Source: Microcebus murinus (Eukaryota > Chordata > Mammalia > Primates > Cheirogaleidae). Taken from it: a stretch of DNA of 64,000 nucleotides. Positions 60,999 to 64,000 of this stretch are shown here, piece after piece. The stretch lies in assembly GCF_040939455.1 (NCBI RefSeq), contig NC_134117.1, forward strand, positions 61,526,501 through 61,590,500, in the 5' to 3' direction. The stretch's first letter is position 1, and each line of letters starts with the position of its first letter. The notes under the pieces were generated by a model. That model had not been told where the DNA came from and did not search any database. It worked only from the letters and a program-made list of their open reading frames with translations. The translations under genes were made by a program, and so were the position numbers.

Positions 60999-61882
60999 GA
61001 AAGTGTACATACAAGCTTAGCACTGTCCTGCCTATTACACTGGCCATTAACTGAAGACATGCAGGACTGCTATGGAAGTGCTAGAGGAGATGAGGACTGT
61101 GTGAGAAGAACCAGAAATGCAGAAAAATGTTTCAGTGTTCACAGTAATACTGTGATTAGCACCTTCCTTATTCTAATTCCGCAGATGTTCTAGAGAATTG
61201 ACAGAAAATACTCTAATTTAGGATATTTGGAATAGTATTAGGAACACACTTGGAATGAGATGATGCAAAAGACTATTCCATATCAGAAGTTATTGGCTAT
61301 CCTGCTAGTGCACAAGGTTGGACTATCTTGAGAGATCTAAAAGCAGAGGAGGGGCTCCTAAGATCCAGGGGAAGTAGTTGCAGCTTGGGTAGAGTACAAA
61401 AGTGAGTGGATGTAGAAATGAAAATAAAGCAAATGGGCTGAAGGAAACTGAATTTACCTACATCACAGTAACAGAGCAGGGAAGCAGGTTAGGATGTCAA
61501 AGGCACAAGAAGAAAAAACAGGAACAGACATTTAATGCTAAAGAATGATTATTAAGACTTTATATGAGGTGCATAGTTTTTCTTTATGCAAGGTTCAAGG
61601 TCATACCTTTTTGAGGGTATGAGCAGAAGAGTATCTAGGAAAATGAGATTATACATAGTATGTATAAATCGAAAGACACAAATTGAGGGAGTCTTCCTGA
61701 GCAACTTTACCTGTGCTGTATTCAGTTGCCCATTTAGAATATGCCTGTACATATTCCTTGTGCCAGGTGCTTTTCAGAAGACAGTTCTCCACCTTCAAGG
61801 AGCATCTTTTCAATCTTTCTGTTTTGCTCACTGAATGGTCACTGAGACTCTAGAGGGCAGCCTTTCCTTGGTTTGGGTTTCT

Positions 61883-62214
61883 GTTTTTTTTTTTTTTGAG
61901 ACAGACTCTTACTTTGTTGCCCTGGCTAGAGTTAGTGCCTGGTGTCAGTCTAGCTGACAGTAACCTCAAACTCCTGGGCTCAAGCAATCCTTCTGCCTCA
62001 GCCTCCTGAGTAGCTGGGATTACAGGCATGCGCCACCATGCCCGGCTAATTTTTTCTATATATATTAGTTGGCCAATTAATTTCTTTGTATTTATAGTAG
62101 AGACAGGGTCTCACTCTTGCTCAGGCTGGTTTCGAACTCCTCACCTCCAGCGATCCTACCGCCTCAGCCTCCCAGAGTGCTAAGATTACAGGTGTGAGCC
62201 ACCGCACCCGGCCC
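61883..62214 (-). repeat. Lemur-type Alu dimer, antisense
   Basis: T-rich head, 'gagacagactcttactttgt', linker with 'tatatattagttggccaatt', end 'gtgagccaccgcacccggcc'. Confidence 0.93.
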
Positions 62215-62445
62215 TGGCTTTCTATTTTTGAGAGAAACCAATTGCCTCTTCCCTTCCACCTTGCCTCCTATCCCAGGAGAAGAATTTGGTATACAACCTG
62301 GCATAGTCTTGCAGAACTTGAGTTATTTATAGCTTCTAAAAAGCTCATGTGTCATTTTTATATATGTAGTTGTAATATATACGGATTAAGGTTACACTTA
62401 GATGAAGGAAAGGAAGTTTATGAAGCCTCCATATTATATCCTTCC

Positions 62446-62563
62446 TCCCTAGACTTACACTCCTACAGGGCAGGGACCTTGTCTGTCTTGTGTCCCTGCC
62501 ACCTAACATAGTGCCTGACACAAAGAAAGTGCTCAATACCTTTCAGTTGTATGAATGAATACA
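62446..62563 (+). repeat. L2 LINE 3' end
   Basis: Contains 'acagggcagggaccttgtct' and 'acctaacatagtgcctgaca' with 'gtgctcaatacctttcag', the usual L2 terminus. Confidence 0.75.
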
Positions 62564-64000
62564 AAGTAGAACTCAGTACAATGCATGTTGATTTTAAATC
62601 CAAGCTAAGGAGAGTTATACTTTCTCCATTTCAGTGGTAGTGTATATCTCCTAGTGGAAATATTTTTGTTTAAACGTTTTCTGGTTTCATTTAGCCCTCA
62701 AATCTCTGAAAGCCGTCATGTTAACATAACATCATTAAACCATGATCATTTATTTAAATCGTCCCTTTAAATCCTGAAGTGACTAGGTTGGAACAAAAAT
62801 TTAATAGAACTTTGATTTCCTTCTACGAATTCCTGCCTTCCTCCTTTGCAGGGAAATTGTGATGAGAACCAGAGTGTAAACCACCAAATGGCTCAGGAAG
62901 ATGCTCAGCGTCTCTATCAAGCTGGTGAGGGAAGACTCGGGACAGACGAATCTTGCTTTAACAGGATCCTTGCCACGAGAAGCTTTCCTCAGCTGAGAGC
63001 TACCATGGAGGCTTACTCTAGGGTAGGAGCTTTTCTTTGGAGGATTTGGCTTCTATTCTAACATGTGAAAATATTTAACCCTGTAATTTTTCTTTGCAGA
63101 TGGCTAATCGAGATTTGTTAAGCAGTGTGGGCCGTGAGTTTTCCGGATATGTTGAAAGTGGTTTGAAGACCATCTGTAAGATACTTTTGTGCTTTGTTTT
63201 TAAATGAATGAGAACTTTGAATAGTCCGTTCCCGTTAAGTGATGATAATTAATACAGCCTCCTGGAATCTGCTTAGGCAGTAGTAGCTGGGCTAATCCTA
63301 TATTTTTTAATGCAATTTCCTATGAATGGTTGGTGTGATCACATAAGGTTTTTTGGGGATTATTTGGTCTTTATAGGATTTTCTTGGGAACTATTCGACA
63401 GTATCTCATAGACTGTAGCACTAGTGCCACAGAAAACATTTTGAGCCCCCAAAACATATCTTTTAAGTACTCAGCCCTATGAGACGCTTTTTCCTTTTGA
63501 AATTAAACGATTTCTGGTAGTCTAACACTAGATGTCTAACAAAACGGAAATTTCATTCCCATTGATAATATAGGACTAAAGAGAATATTAGTAATACATT
63601 GGTATTAGCAATGGAATGTCTTATAAATGTTACTACAGTAATTGTAGTGAAAGTAAAAACATACAGTTATTACATCTCTGTCATCTGCAGGGGGAGCCTG
63701 CTAAGCGAATTTTCCAAAGAGAAACCTGTCAGATTTCTGAGCATCGCTCTGAAGTCTTTGCTCAAATCTGTGTTGTCTCTTTTAAATTGGTTGTATCTGA
63801 TATCCTTCTCTGAGCCAGATGGTAGTCTTATCTTTTAGAATTCAGATTTTTGTCATTATTCCTTTTGGTTTGAGGTATTACTAGGGTATAGATGCTAAAG
63901 ATTTTCATACTGTAAAGGGAAAACATGTACAGAATCCTAGTCCCTGCAACTATGGAGAGAAAATAGGATTTATTGGCCAAAGGGGATCTTCTAGAATTGA

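Noticed and set aside
63684..63838. Possible further ANXA7 exon after a ctgcag acceptor
   Set aside because: The translation does not match the expected fourth annexin repeat; the following ANXA7 exons most likely lie beyond the window.

Overview
The window is nuclear DNA from a strepsirrhine primate, most likely a mouse-lemur-like lemur. Many 7SL-derived Alu dimers carry the lemur-type linker with a 'ttggccaattaatttcttt' stretch and a right arm reading 'gctaggctgatgcc'. L2, MIR and L1 relics are mammalian. A compact piggyBac-type MITE with TTAA flanks (56072-56418) fits the piggyBac burst known from Microcebus. Genes are split by introns and no prokaryotic features are present. All family assignments rest on recognition from memory; no search was run.

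Layout. (1) 0-10.25 kb, + strand: the last coding exons of a maestro HEAT-like repeat (MROH) family gene, ending in a lysine/arginine-rich tail. Its last intron holds a 5'-truncated old L1, an Alu fragment, a tRNA-Arg(TCT) relic and an L2. (2) 13.9-28.1 kb, + strand: an intron-retaining duplicated pseudogene of YME1L1, the mitochondrial i-AAA protease. Seven exons of the C-terminal half are visible, and the HEXXH zinc site is deleted and frameshifted. Inside one of its introns a nearly full-length L1 (17.17-23.81 kb, minus strand) has inserted into a Tigger/pogo-like element. (3) 28-36.5 kb: mostly unassigned sequence with one hAT transposon (perfect 8-bp target duplication) and a GC-rich stretch with two well-spliced but unidentified exon candidates. 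(4) About 36.7-36.97 kb: a CpG-rich promoter-like block with GC boxes, a CCAAT box and an NRF1-like site. (5) 41.5-46.9 kb, minus strand: exons of a second MROH-like unit, at least one of them frameshifted. (6) 45.9-49.5 kb: LTR remnants and SINEs. (7) 50.8 kb to the right edge, + strand: an ANXA7 (synexin) copy with 11 recognisable exons and intact GT-AG sites, but a 1-nt frameshift in the glycine/proline/tyrosine-rich N-terminal region and several radical substitutions in the annexin core. The final exons lie outside the window.

Taken together, the window looks like a mosaic of degenerating duplicates of unrelated genes (MROH, YME1L1, ANXA7) packed with young and old transposons, as expected of a segmental-duplication hub (pericentromeric, subtelomeric or sex-chromosomal). 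The genes form no pathway. I found no CRISPR array, operon or convincing new molecular system. The most informative items are the decayed duplicates and the dated series of nested insertions.
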